From Candidatus Ruminococcus avistercoris (GTDB lineage Bacteria; Bacillota; Clostridia; Lachnospirales; Lachnospiraceae): DNA of 64,000 nucleotides. Position 1 is the stretch's first letter. Every line of letters starts with the position of its first letter. The notes under the pieces were generated by a model. The model was not told the origin of the DNA and did not search any database. It saw nothing but the letters and a program-made list of their open reading frames with translations. The stretch is from positions 1-64,000 of the forward strand of contig DWVJ01000035.1 in assembly GCA_019120315.1 (NCBI GenBank), read 5' to 3'. The position numbers and the translations under genes are program-made. This document shows, in pieces, positions 7,211 to 15,712 of the stretch.

Positions 7211-8017
7211 TTAAAATCGTTTCCGGTACAGCCGTTCGGCGCCGCCGATGACAGCGTACAATGCCATGGCCATAAGACAGAGGAGAAAGATGGACAGGAT
7301 CAGCCAATCCATCTTAAACACCTGGCTGCCATAGATGATCAGATGGCCCAGTCCCTGACGGCTGCTGATGAATTCGCCGATGACGATGCCCACCAGGCAC
7401 AGGCCGATATTGACCTTCATCACACTGAACAGAAGCGGTACGGAAGAAGGCAGGACTACCTTACAGAAGGCATCCTTCCTGTTCCCGCCAAAGGTATAGA
7501 TCAGTTTCAGCTTTTCCTCGTCCACCTCATGAAATCCGGTACACAGATTGATGACGGCGCCGAACAGGGCCACCGACATGCCTGCTACGATGATGGTGGC
7601 GGGCCTGGCGCCCAGCCAGACGATGAGAAGCGGAGCCAGAGCCGATTTGGGCAGACTGTTCAGCACCACCAGGTAAGGCTCCAGAATCTGTGCAAGCCGG
7701 GCAGAGCTCCACAGCAGGATGGCAGCGGCAAGAGACAAAAGGGTAACCAGGGCAAAACTGACCAGGGTTTCATATAAAGTCACTGCGACGTGGGTCAGCA
7801 GCTGATGATGCAGCGTCATATCAATCAGTGTTTCCGCGATGCGGGAAGGACTGCTGAAAATAAAAGAATCGATCCAGGAGAAGCGTGCGCTGATCTCCCA
7901 GAGCGACAGAAAAGCAAGAAAGAGCACCGCGCGGGCCGCCCGGATCAGGCAATGCTCCCTTTTTCGTGCTTTCATATATTTTTCCTGGGCGGCGGATACA
8001 TGGACAGAATCATGCAT
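7211..8017 (-). CDS. ABC importer permease, SsuC/TauC/ThiX family
   Basis: A 268-residue integral membrane protein with about six transmembrane segments and the BPD_transp_1 EAA-like loop (around GGNRKDAFCKVVLPSSVPLLFS). The family (SsuC/TauC/NrtB/ThiX) imports sulfonates, taurine, nitrate or the thiamine precursor HMP. ATG 8017 overlaps the end of the ATPase gene by 8 nt, so the two are translationally coupled. No periplasmic-type binding protein lies in this operon, which makes the substrate unassignable here. Confidence 0.85.
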   Translation of the reverse strand: MHDSVHVSAAQEKYMKARKREHCLIRAARAVLFLAFLSLWEISARFSWIDSFIFSSPSRIAETLIDMTLHHQLLTHVAVTLYETLVSFALVTLLSLAAAILLWSSARLAQILEPYLVVLNSLPKSALAPLLIVWLGARPATIIVAGMSVALFGAVINLCTGFHEVDEEKLKLIYTFGGNRKDAFCKVVLPSSVPLLFSVMKVNIGLCLVGIVIGEFISSRQGLGHLIIYGSQVFKMDWLILSIFLLCLMAMALYAVIGGAERLYRKRF

Positions 8018-8780
8018 GACTGTTCAACTCCTCCCATATCTGATTGAAATACGTTTTGAAAAGCGGAGCGTTCCTGGAAGACAAAGGCGTGCGCTCAGCC
8101 AGACCAAGATCGATATCTATGATGGTTTTTACGCGGGCAGGACGCCGGGTAAGGACGATCACCGTATCTGCCATACTGATAGCCTCGGAGATATCGTGGG
8201 TTACCAGGACGGCGGTTTTGCCTTCCCGGCGGATGATGGTCCCGATGTCATCGCTGACCTGCAGGCGTGTCTGATAATCCAGTGCAGAAAAAGGTTCATC
8301 CAGCAGCAGAAGCTCCGGTTCCAGAGCCAGGGTACGGATCAGCGCCGCACGCTGGCGCATGCCGCCGGAGAGCTGGGATGGCCGGGCTTTCCGAAAGGAG
8401 TCCAGACCGTAGGTGACCATCAAACGGTCAATGTAAGCTTTCTTTTTTGGCGTGATCCGTTTCTGGGTTTCCAGTCCCAGAAGAATGTTTTTGTACACGC
8501 TGCGCCATTCAAAGAGATGATCTTTTTGCAGCATGTAGCCGATATGCTCCGGTTTTTCCGGAAGGCTTGTTCCGTTTAGCAGAATCTGACCTTCCTCCGG
8601 TTTCAAAAGGCCGCAGATCAGATTGAGAATGGTAGATTTCCCGCAGCCGCTGGGACCGACGATGGCGATAAAACTGCCTTTGGGAACCTGAAAGGAAATA
8701 TGAGAAAGCGCGTCAGTCTCTCCAGCCGGTGTGTGGTAGGAGAGACTGACGTCTGTTAATTCCAGCAATGGTTTCTTCAT
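8010..8780 (-). CDS. ABC importer ATPase, SsuB/TauB family
   Basis: A 256-residue ATPase with Walker [10 protein letters not shown] (residues about 42-50), Q-loop GYMLQKDHLFEW, signature LSGGMRQR, Walker B LLLLDEPFSALD and the H-loop VTHDISEA. Sequence style is that of nitrate/sulfonate/taurine and thiamine-precursor importers. It precedes the permease at 7211-8017. A 21-nt hairpin-forming stretch upstream (GCGGAC...GTCCGC, 8806-8826) may separate this operon from the peptide exporter genes. Confidence 0.85.
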   Translation of the reverse strand: MKKPLLELTDVSLSYHTPAGETDALSHISFQVPKGSFIAIVGPSGCGKSTILNLICGLLKPEEGQILLNGTSLPEKPEHIGYMLQKDHLFEWRSVYKNILLGLETQKRITPKKKAYIDRLMVTYGLDSFRKARPSQLSGGMRQRAALIRTLALEPELLLLDEPFSALDYQTRLQVSDDIGTIIRREGKTAVLVTHDISEAISMADTVIVLTRRPARVKTIIDIDLGLAERTPLSSRNAPLFKTYFNQIWEELNSHA

Positions 8781-8869
8781 GGCGCCTCCATATGATTTTT
8801 CAAATGCGGACGCTGACGGTCCGCTGTCTTTTTATATCATATGAATTCTTCCGGGAATCGTGCACTGTC

Positions 8870-9601
8870 CTATGCTTTCACATCGGTTCTTTTCAGAATC
8901 AGGATGGACAGCGTAAGGAAGATCAGCGTATAAAGAAGAGTGGAGGCGGTAAAAGATACTGCCAGGCCTCCCAGCATATCCTCAGAGCGATTGGCATTCA
9001 TTCCCACAATCATCAAAGAGTAAGGATAAAAGCAGCGAAAGCCGGTGTTGGAGACCAGCAGTCCCACAATGCTTCCGATGGCAGCCAGGCCGATGGGAAG
9101 GGCAAAGCTGCGGATCACCATAGAAAGAAGACACTGCAGGGCGGTTACCGCAAGAGCTCCGAAAAGTCCCCGGATCAGCCAGAAGAGGATAGTCAGGGGA
9201 GGCAGACCGGGAAGCCCGGCGGCTTTGCCGGTGGCGATAAACAGGACGCCCACCCACAGTTGGGTCAGGACGGCCACAGAAAAGGCGCTGATGAATTTTC
9301 CCAGAAAGATCCATGAGATCGGTACCGGCGCCGTCATCAGAGCATTGCGGTTGTGGTGAAAGTTTTCCACTCTCCACAGGTAGGCGCAGTAGATGGCGAT
9401 CATCGGACCGAAGAAGAAATTGGAATAAAACAGTGTCTCCTGGGTCCAGAGAGAATACCATCCCGATGTGAGAAGTTCCAGGTTGTTGAGATAATTTTTC
9501 ATTCCCATGACAGCGGGGATGAGAGGAAGCAGGAAGAAAGCGATCCAGATAAAGGAACGCCTAAGCTTCATCTGCTCCGCTTTGATACAGGACAGCAGCA
9601 T
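8870..9601 (-). CDS. ABC-2 type permease of peptide-resistance exporter (MutG/EpiG-like)
   Basis: A 243-residue protein with six predicted transmembrane helices (for example FIWIAFFLLPLIPAVMG and ILFWLIRGLFGALAV) typical of lantibiotic-protection permeases. It is the last of three exporter genes, 4 nt after the preceding permease. Together with the ATPase it should pump or expel antimicrobial peptides from the membrane; this is inferred from layout and family. Confidence 0.75.
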   Translation of the reverse strand: MLLSCIKAEQMKLRRSFIWIAFFLLPLIPAVMGMKNYLNNLELLTSGWYSLWTQETLFYSNFFFGPMIAIYCAYLWRVENFHHNRNALMTAPVPISWIFLGKFISAFSVAVLTQLWVGVLFIATGKAAGLPGLPPLTILFWLIRGLFGALAVTALQCLLSMVIRSFALPIGLAAIGSIVGLLVSNTGFRCFYPYSLMIVGMNANRSEDMLGGLAVSFTASTLLYTLIFLTLSILILKRTDVKA

Positions 9602-9605
9602 GGTG

Positions 9606-10367
9606 TTAAACCTCCTTTTTCAGATAACAGTTCAGTCCGATCAGATAGAAGAGCAGACCAAAGAGAAGAAACCCTCCGATCCACCCAAAACGCAGAGGCA
9701 CTGTAAAGTAAGAAACCTCATTGGTCGTCTCATGCATCATCATCGATACGGGATTGAAGACGAAATAGTAGCCCCAGGGCACGATATAGGGAAGAATCGT
9801 GTTGGGGAAAAAGGCGGAGAAAACGCCGGTGAAGGTGCCCATCAGCCCGATAAAAAGGGGCATCAGCTGGTTTTTCATCAGCAGGGAGAGAATCTGCTGG
9901 ATCACATACAGTACCAAACTGACCACAAATGTGGAAAAGAAAAACCAGAGCAGCAGCACGGCGGGCACTTTCTGTGTGGCATGAAACAATTTTCCCATTA
10001 AGAGAAGAATACCGGTCTGTGCTGCAGAAAACAGCAGGATGCACAGCGCATTCAGCAAAACTTTACTGTGAAAAAGACTGGATTTTGACTGCATGGTAAA
10101 AAGCATCTTGTCCGTTTCTCCTTTGGTTTCCATATCACAGACGCGGCTGGCGCAGGCGGCCAGAATCACCGGCAGGAAAATGAGATTCATCAGCGTAAAA
10201 TTGAGAATCAGCATGTAATAGCCGACCTGTGCTTCCTTTGCGTCGAAGGGATAACGGAGCAGGCTGATAAAAATCCACAGCGCAGTTACGAGGAAGGCGC
10301 ACAGATACAAAAGCCAGAGTTTTCTGCGCCGGCATTTTTTTTGTTCGATTAAAAGAAAAAGCATCAC
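9606..10367 (-). CDS. ABC-2 type permease of peptide-resistance exporter (MutE/EpiE-like)
   Basis: A 253-residue protein with about six transmembrane segments and a cytoplasmic ETKGETDKM stretch, the layout of lantibiotic immunity permeases. Its start overlaps the ATPase stop by 4 nt (ATGA). It pairs with the 243-residue permease as a heterodimeric membrane domain. Confidence 0.75.
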   Translation of the reverse strand: MMLFLLIEQKKCRRRKLWLLYLCAFLVTALWIFISLLRYPFDAKEAQVGYYMLILNFTLMNLIFLPVILAACASRVCDMETKGETDKMLFTMQSKSSLFHSKVLLNALCILLFSAAQTGILLLMGKLFHATQKVPAVLLLWFFFSTFVVSLVLYVIQQILSLLMKNQLMPLFIGLMGTFTGVFSAFFPNTILPYIVPWGYYFVFNPVSMMMHETTNEVSYFTVPLRFGWIGGFLLFGLLFYLIGLNCYLKKEV

Positions 10368-11284
10368 AGGCTCACCTTCTTTCCAGTCAGAGAAAGGAAG
10401 ATTTCCTCCAGGGATTTATCGGTTTCTTCCAGCCGCAGGATACCGATCCCCTGTTCCACCAGGGCGGTTATGGCGGCGGCGGTACGTCCGTCCCCTTCAT
10501 CGGGAAGCAGAAGATAGGAGGGATGAGAAGAGCAGGTGACGGCGATTCCCCGGGTGCTTAAAATACGGGCTGCCTGTTCCCTGTCGGTGGTTTTTAGTTT
10601 CAGCTTCCGGCGGCTTTTGTGGTGTAAAGAAGCCAGGGTATCCTGAAAGATCAGCACACCTTTGTTGATGATACCCACGTCTGTGGCCATCTGATCGATT
10701 TCACTTAACAGGTGGCTGGATAGCATGACGGTCATCCCGTATTTCTTCGGCAGGGAACAGATCAGATCCCGCATTTCCTGGATGCCGGCGGGGTCCAGGC
10801 CGTTGGTGGGCTCATCCAGCAAAAGCAGCCGGGGGGAACCGATCATGGCAGAGGCCAGACCAAGCCGCTGCTTCATACCCAGGGAATACTGGCCGACTTT
10901 TTTGTGCTGCTGATTTTCCAGACGTACGATGTGCAGTACACGGTCGATTTCCGTCTCCGGCGCCTGTTTGAGCATACAGACCAGATTCAGGTTTTCCCGG
11001 CCGGTCAGGTGAGCATAGTAGGAGGGGGATTCGATGAGGGAGCCGGTGTGTTTCAGGATATCCAGCCGGTTTTTCGAGGTGAGATACTTGCCGAGGATCT
11101 TCACATTTCCTTCCGTCGGTTTGACCAGTCCCAAGAGCATCTTCATAGTGGTGCTCTTTCCGGCGCCGTTTGGCCCTAAAAATCCATAGATGCCGCACTC
11201 CGGTATCTTCAGATCCACATGGTTGACGCTAAGCTGGCCATTGTATCGTTTTGTCAGGCTGCTGGTTTCAATGGTATAGTTCAT
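10364..11284 (-). CDS. Lantibiotic/cationic-peptide ABC transporter ATPase
   Basis: A 306-residue ATPase: Walker A GPNGAGKST (residues 37-45), signature YSLGMKQRL, Walker B LLLLDEPTNGLDP, and a C-terminal extension of about 90 residues. The position normally held by the Q-loop glutamine reads GSLIESPSYY with Glu at residue 85; this 'E-loop' is characteristic of LanF/BcrA-type transporters for lantibiotics and cationic peptides. The gene faces a response regulator and histidine kinase, the arrangement of CprABC-CprRK in clostridia. ATG 11284 follows AAAGGACGG. Confidence 0.85.
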   Translation of the reverse strand: MNYTIETSSLTKRYNGQLSVNHVDLKIPECGIYGFLGPNGAGKSTTMKMLLGLVKPTEGNVKILGKYLTSKNRLDILKHTGSLIESPSYYAHLTGRENLNLVCMLKQAPETEIDRVLHIVRLENQQHKKVGQYSLGMKQRLGLASAMIGSPRLLLLDEPTNGLDPAGIQEMRDLICSLPKKYGMTVMLSSHLLSEIDQMATDVGIINKGVLIFQDTLASLHHKSRRKLKLKTTDREQAARILSTRGIAVTCSSHPSYLLLPDEGDGRTAAAITALVEQGIGILRLEETDKSLEEIFLSLTGKKVSL

Positions 11285-11334
11285 AATTCATAACCGTCCT
11301 TTCTTTTGAAATATGTCTGGCGGAACGATGATTT

Positions 11335-11390
11335 CTTACGGTTTTCAGGATAACACCGGTTCCTTACGTCAGGATGAAGACAGCCTTACG
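11335..11390 (-). promoter_or_regulatory. Triple CGTAAG direct repeat, candidate response-regulator operator
   Basis: On the minus strand CGTAAG occurs at 11390-11385, 11368-11363 and 11340-11335, spaced 22 and 28 nt. The first two are part of a longer ACGTAAGG. The last copy is where the -35 region of the ABC operon promoter would lie (possible -10 CATATT near 11316-11311), as expected of an OmpR-type activator site. Confidence 0.5.
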
Positions 11391-11415
11391 TTTACCTTAA
11401 TTTTTAAAAAAAGAT

Positions 11416-11444
11416 CTGACAGAAAGGAAAAGGTATATTAAAAT
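11416..11444 (+). promoter_or_regulatory. Promoter of the two-component operon
   Basis: CTGACA (11416-11421) and TAAAAT (11439-11444) with a 17-nt spacer, about 30 nt upstream of the regulator start codon. Confidence 0.55.
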
Positions 11445-11475
11445 AGGGAAAGAAAGACAAAAGGAGGGACAGACC

Positions 11476-12186
11476 GTGGAAAAGATCTATGAGAGCCGGA
11501 TTTTGCTGGTGGATGATAACCGGGAACTGTGTGATATGGTGCAAAGACTGATGAAAAAAGCCGGTTTTATCAATATACGCGCCGTGTATTCCATCCATGA
11601 GGCCAGCCGTGAACTGGAGAAAGGGCAGGTGCAGCTGTGGATCCTGGATGTGAATCTGCCGGATGGCAGCGGCTTTGCTTTTATGGAAACCCTGCGCAAA
11701 AAGTCCCGCTGTCCCGTTCTGTTTCTGTCAGCCAGGGACGAGGATGAAGACCGGCTGCAGGGACTGGGGCTGGGAGCCGACGATTATGTGACGAAACCTT
11801 TTCTGATGAAGGAGCTGATCCTGCGAGTGACGGCGATCCTGCGCAGAAGTTACTATTATCCAGGAGAAAAGGAAGCAGAGGATGGACTGCAGCTGGGAGC
11901 GTGCCTGGTGGATTTTGCAGCTGGAACGGTGAGACGGGGCGGACAAGAAATTTCCCTGACGGCAAAGGAATTGCTGCTGCTGAAAAAGCTGGCGGACAAC
12001 CGGGGCAGGATCGTTACCTTCGATGGATTGTGTGAAGCAGTCTGGGGCGATGGATATTTTGGTTATGAGAATACGCTGATGGTGCACATGCGCAGGCTGC
12101 GGGAGAAGATCGAAGAAGATCCTTCCCATCCCCGGTATCTGCTGACGGTGCGGGGACTGGGATATAAACTGGAAGGGAAAGGATAA
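11476..12186 (+). CDS. OmpR-family response regulator
   Basis: A 236-residue regulator. The receiver domain has the acidic pair in LLVDDNRE, the phospho-accepting Asp58 in WILDVNLPDG and Lys107 in YVTKPF. The C-terminal winged helix (about 135-235) has the Trans_reg_C pattern, ending YLLTVRGLGYKLEG. The start is GTG 11476 with AAAGGAGGG 8 nt upstream. It is followed after 4 nt by the kinase and faces the peptide exporter, whose operon it most likely activates through the CGTAAG repeats in between. Confidence 0.9.
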   Translation: MEKIYESRILLVDDNRELCDMVQRLMKKAGFINIRAVYSIHEASRELEKGQVQLWILDVNLPDGSGFAFMETLRKKSRCPVLFLSARDEDEDRLQGLGLGADDYVTKPFLMKELILRVTAILRRSYYYPGEKEAEDGLQLGACLVDFAAGTVRRGGQEISLTAKELLLLKKLADNRGRIVTFDGLCEAVWGDGYFGYENTLMVHMRRLREKIEEDPSHPRYLLTVRGLGYKLEGKG

Positions 12187-12190
12187 TGAG

Positions 12191-13585
12191 ATGAAGCGTT
12201 TACTGAGAATCTATCGGCGCTACTGTGTCACGGCCGTGGTGCTGGCCATTGTGCTGATCGGGGTAAATATCACAGGGATTCTGGGACTTTCCTGGTATAA
12301 TATGGTACACTCAGACGAGGGGAACCGCTCGAAGCTGACCTTTCGCAGCGTGGCAGATCAGCTGGTCGAAAAGACGCAGGAGGGCTATGCTCTCTCAGAG
12401 GTGGGAGAATCCTATCTGGAGGACAGCAGGGCGGCTTTTTTGATGCTGCTGGATGAGAGAACGGGAGATATCCTCTATTCCTGGAATCTGCCCGGAAAGC
12501 TGAATCACACCTATGATCTGGGAGAGGTCGCCTCCTTTACCCGCTGGTATCTGGAGGATTATCCCGTCAAAGTGTGGGATACACAGGAGGGTTTGCTGGT
12601 GGTGGGAAGTCCGGTGGGATCGGTGGTACAGTTCAGCGTTGCCTATCAAAGATCCCAGATGGAGACGATTTTGCAGTGGATTCCCGTCAGTCTGGGACTG
12701 AATCTGGCGGTGATTTTGCTGGTGGTGCTGATCCTGGGACAGCGGTTCAATCGCTCTTTGGCGCCCATTGACGAAGGGATCGAACAGCTGGCCAGAGGGG
12801 AACGGGTATCCATAAAGGAAAAGGGAGTGGTAAAGGAACTGGCATCCAATCTCAATCAGGCTTCCGGTATTTTGCAGGAGCAAAGCGAACGGATCAGCCG
12901 GCGGGATACGGCCCGCACAGAGTGGATCGCCGGCGTTTCCCATGATATCCGTACTCCTTTGTCCATGATTTTGGGGTATGCGGAAAATCTGGAGAACAGC
13001 AGCAATCTGACAGAGGAAGAACACCGTCAGGCATCGGTGATCCGGGAGCAGAGCATCCGGATCCGGCGGCTGATCGAGGATCTGAATCTGACTTCGAAGC
13101 TGTCCTATCAGATGCAGCCGCTGCGGGCGGCGGTTTTCCGGCCCTCGGCGCTGCTGCGTCAGGTGGTGACGGAATTTTTCAATCAGGGTCTGGAAGAGAA
13201 ATATACCATTGACCTGGAACTGGAGCCGGCTCTGGAGGAAAGAGAGGTAAAAGGAGATGTGCAGCTTCTAAAGCGGGCGGTGGAAAATCTGATCCAAAAC
13301 AGTGTCCGCCATAATCCTGCAGGCTGTCATGTGAGAGTAACAGGCAGTACAGACCAGGGAGAAATCGTCATTGCAGTGAGAGATGACGGCAAAGGCATTC
13401 CCCGGGAAGTGATTCGATCTTTGCAGGAGGAGAAAGCGCCGCCGAAAGGAATCCATATCATGGGGCTGCGGCTGGTCAGACAGATCACACAGGCCCATAA
13501 AGGCAGTTTTTTCATCCTGGACGACGGGAATGAGGTGCAAATACGGCTGCCAGGGAGTATAATGTCCCGTGATAAGAAAGAATAA
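12191..13585 (+). CDS. Sensor histidine kinase
   Basis: A 464-residue kinase: transmembrane helix 1 at about 13-35, an extracytoplasmic sensor of some 125 residues, transmembrane helix 2 (LNLAVILLVVLILG, near 165-185), a short linker, the HisKA box GVSHDIRTPLSMILGYAENL with phospho-acceptor His251, and an HATPase domain with N box ENLIQNSVRHNP and G1 box VRDDGKGIP. The large extracellular domain differs from the very short sensors of BceS-type kinases and is closer to CprK-like kinases for cationic peptides. It is cotranscribed with the regulator. Confidence 0.9.
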   Translation: MKRLLRIYRRYCVTAVVLAIVLIGVNITGILGLSWYNMVHSDEGNRSKLTFRSVADQLVEKTQEGYALSEVGESYLEDSRAAFLMLLDERTGDILYSWNLPGKLNHTYDLGEVASFTRWYLEDYPVKVWDTQEGLLVVGSPVGSVVQFSVAYQRSQMETILQWIPVSLGLNLAVILLVVLILGQRFNRSLAPIDEGIEQLARGERVSIKEKGVVKELASNLNQASGILQEQSERISRRDTARTEWIAGVSHDIRTPLSMILGYAENLENSSNLTEEEHRQASVIREQSIRIRRLIEDLNLTSKLSYQMQPLRAAVFRPSALLRQVVTEFFNQGLEEKYTIDLELEPALEEREVKGDVQLLKRAVENLIQNSVRHNPAGCHVRVTGSTDQGEIVIAVRDDGKGIPREVIRSLQEEKAPPKGIHIMGLRLVRQITQAHKGSFFILDDGNEVQIRLPGSIMSRDKKE

Positions 13586-13598
13586 AGGAAGGGATTGT

Positions 13599-14231
13599 AT
13601 GATACAGGAAAGAAAAAACCTGCCAAAAGAAAATTATCAGCGGCAGCTGGATCATATTTTGGAGGAACATGAAAAGAAAAATGAGACGCCGTCTCTTTTG
13701 CTGCACAGCTGCTGTGCACCCTGCAGCAGCTACGTGCTGGAATATCTGTCCGCATTTTTTCATATTACAGTATTTTATTTCAATCCCAATATCTCTCCCC
13801 GGGAAGAATATGAAAAAAGGGTGTTGGAGCAGCAGCGGCTGATCGGGGAAATGAAGCTTCCCCGTCCCGTTTCTTTTCTGGAGGGGGCGTATCACCCGGA
13901 AGATTTTTTTGCCATGGCAAAGGGGATGGAAGAACTGCCGGAGAAGGGAGAGCGGTGTTATCACTGCTACCGTCTGCGTCTGCGGGAAACGGCACAGACT
14001 GCGGCACAGAATGGTTTTGATTACTTTTGTACCACGCTTTCCATCAGTCCCATGAAGAACGCCCGCTGGATCAATGAGATCGGCCGGGAACTGGAGCGGG
14101 AATATCAGGTGAAGTGGCTTAGTTCCGACTTTAAGAAGAAGGAAGGATATAAACGGTCCATAGCGCTTTCCCAGGAATATGGGCTGTACCGTCAGAATTA
14201 CTGCGGATGTGTTTTCTCCAGACGGGATTAG
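13599..14231 (+). CDS. queH: Epoxyqueuosine reductase QueH
   Basis: A 210-residue protein of the QueH (DUF208) family, which reduces epoxyqueuosine to queuosine in tRNA wobble position 34. It shows all four conserved cysteine regions: HSCCAPCSSY, CYHCYRLR, FCTTLSISP and YCGCVFS, and the FNPNISPREEYEKR motif. The Cys pairs hold an iron-sulfur cluster and an adjacent metal in known members. ATG 13599 is chosen over an upstream in-frame ATG because AAAGGAAGG precedes it; it lies 13 nt after the kinase stop. Confidence 0.9.
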   Translation: MIQERKNLPKENYQRQLDHILEEHEKKNETPSLLLHSCCAPCSSYVLEYLSAFFHITVFYFNPNISPREEYEKRVLEQQRLIGEMKLPRPVSFLEGAYHPEDFFAMAKGMEELPEKGERCYHCYRLRLRETAQTAAQNGFDYFCTTLSISPMKNARWINEIGRELEREYQVKWLSSDFKKKEGYKRSIALSQEYGLYRQNYCGCVFSRRD

Positions 14232-14259
14232 AGACAGCGTGTTTTGTGTAATTTAATAC

Positions 14260-14288
14260 TTGCCATCACCGTAGTGAAATGGTAAAAT
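14260..14288 (+). promoter_or_regulatory. Promoter of argH
   Basis: TTGCCA (14260-14265) and TAAAAT (14283-14288) are separated by 17 nt and lie 36 nt before the argH start. Confidence 0.55.
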
Positions 14289-14323
14289 CAATCAGAAATA
14301 GGCGAAAGAAATGGGGAATGAAC

Positions 14324-15712
14324 ATGGCACAGTTATGGGGCGGCCGTTTCACCAAGGAAACGGATCAGCTGGTGTACAATTTTAACGCGTCCATCGGTTT
14401 TGACCAGAAGTTTTATGAACAGGATATCCGGGGCAGCCAGGCACATGTGAAGATGCTGGCGAAACAGGGAATCCTGACGGAACAGGAAAAAGATCAGATT
14501 CTGGAAGGCCTGGACGGTATTTTAAAGGATGTAAAGGAAGGAACGCTTGCGATCACTTCGGAATATGAGGATATTCACAGCTTTGTGGAAGCCAATCTGA
14601 TCGAACGGATCGGTGACGCGGGCAAAAAGCTGCATACCGGCAGAAGCCGCAACGATCAGGTGGCACTGGATATGAAGCTGTATGTGCGGGATGAAATCGA
14701 CGAACTCCAGGGACTGGTGTTAAAGCTGATGGAGACCATCAACCGCATTATGGGAGAAAACCTGGAGACGTACATGCCGGGATTCACCCATCTGCAGAAG
14801 GCGCAGCCGGTGACGCTGGCTCACCACCTGGGCGCTTACTACGAGATGTTTTTCCGCGATTACAGCCGTCTGAAAGATATCCGGGAGCGGATGAACACCT
14901 GTCCGCTGGGCTCCGGCGCGCTGGCGGGAACTACCTATCCGCTGGACCGGGAGTATACGGCGCAGCTGCTGGGCTTTCGGGAAGCCACCAGAAACAGCAT
15001 GGATTCTGTTTCTGACCGGGATTATGTGATTGAGCTTCTGTCGGCCATGGCCACCATGATGATGCATCTGAGCCGTTTTTCTGAAGAGATCATCATCTGG
15101 AATTCCAATGAATACCAGTTTGTGGAGATCGACGACAGCTACAGCACCGGCAGCAGCATCATGCCGCAGAAGAAAAATCCGGATATCGCGGAATTGGTAA
15201 GAGGAAAGACGGGGCGGGTGTACGGCGCTCTGATGTCCATTCTGACCACCATGAAGGGGATTCCCCTGGCGTACAACAAGGATATGCAGGAGGACAAGGA
15301 GCTGACCTTCGACGCCATCGACACCACCAAGGGATGTCTGGCGCTGTTTGAAGGAATGCTGGCTACGCTGCAGTTTAAAAATGACGTGATGGAAAAGAGC
15401 GCCCGCCACGGCTTTACCAACGCCACGGACGCGGCGGATTATCTGGTAAACCACGGCGTGCCCTTCCGTGATGCCCACGGCATCGTGGGACGGCTGGTAC
15501 TGTATTGTCTGGAGCGGGGGATCTCACTGGATGATATGACGCTGCAAGAGTATCAGGCTATCAGTCCGGTCTTTGAAGAGGATATCTATGACGCCATCAG
15601 TCTGAAGACCTGTGTGGAAAAGCGCGTGACAAAAGGCGCGCCGGGTCCTGCAGTGATGAAAGAGGTTGTGGAAGAAAATAAACGGTTTATAGAAGAGGAG
15701 AAGAAAAAATGA
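14324..15712 (+). CDS. argH: Argininosuccinate lyase
   Basis: A 462-residue protein of the fumarase/aspartase superfamily that splits argininosuccinate into arginine and fumarate, the last step of arginine synthesis. It begins with the family's canonical MAQLWGGRF and carries the signature GSSIMPQKKNPD and HTGRSRNDQVALD. ATG 14324 is chosen because GGGGA lies 6 nt upstream; ATGs further out are too close or lack a site. argG is not in the window. Its last bases overlap the asd start (ATGA), so arginine and aspartate-family genes are transcribed together. Confidence 0.95.
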   Translation: MAQLWGGRFTKETDQLVYNFNASIGFDQKFYEQDIRGSQAHVKMLAKQGILTEQEKDQILEGLDGILKDVKEGTLAITSEYEDIHSFVEANLIERIGDAGKKLHTGRSRNDQVALDMKLYVRDEIDELQGLVLKLMETINRIMGENLETYMPGFTHLQKAQPVTLAHHLGAYYEMFFRDYSRLKDIRERMNTCPLGSGALAGTTYPLDREYTAQLLGFREATRNSMDSVSDRDYVIELLSAMATMMMHLSRFSEEIIIWNSNEYQFVEIDDSYSTGSSIMPQKKNPDIAELVRGKTGRVYGALMSILTTMKGIPLAYNKDMQEDKELTFDAIDTTKGCLALFEGMLATLQFKNDVMEKSARHGFTNATDAADYLVNHGVPFRDAHGIVGRLVLYCLERGISLDDMTLQEYQAISPVFEEDIYDAISLKTCVEKRVTKGAPGPAVMKEVVEENKRFIEEEKKK

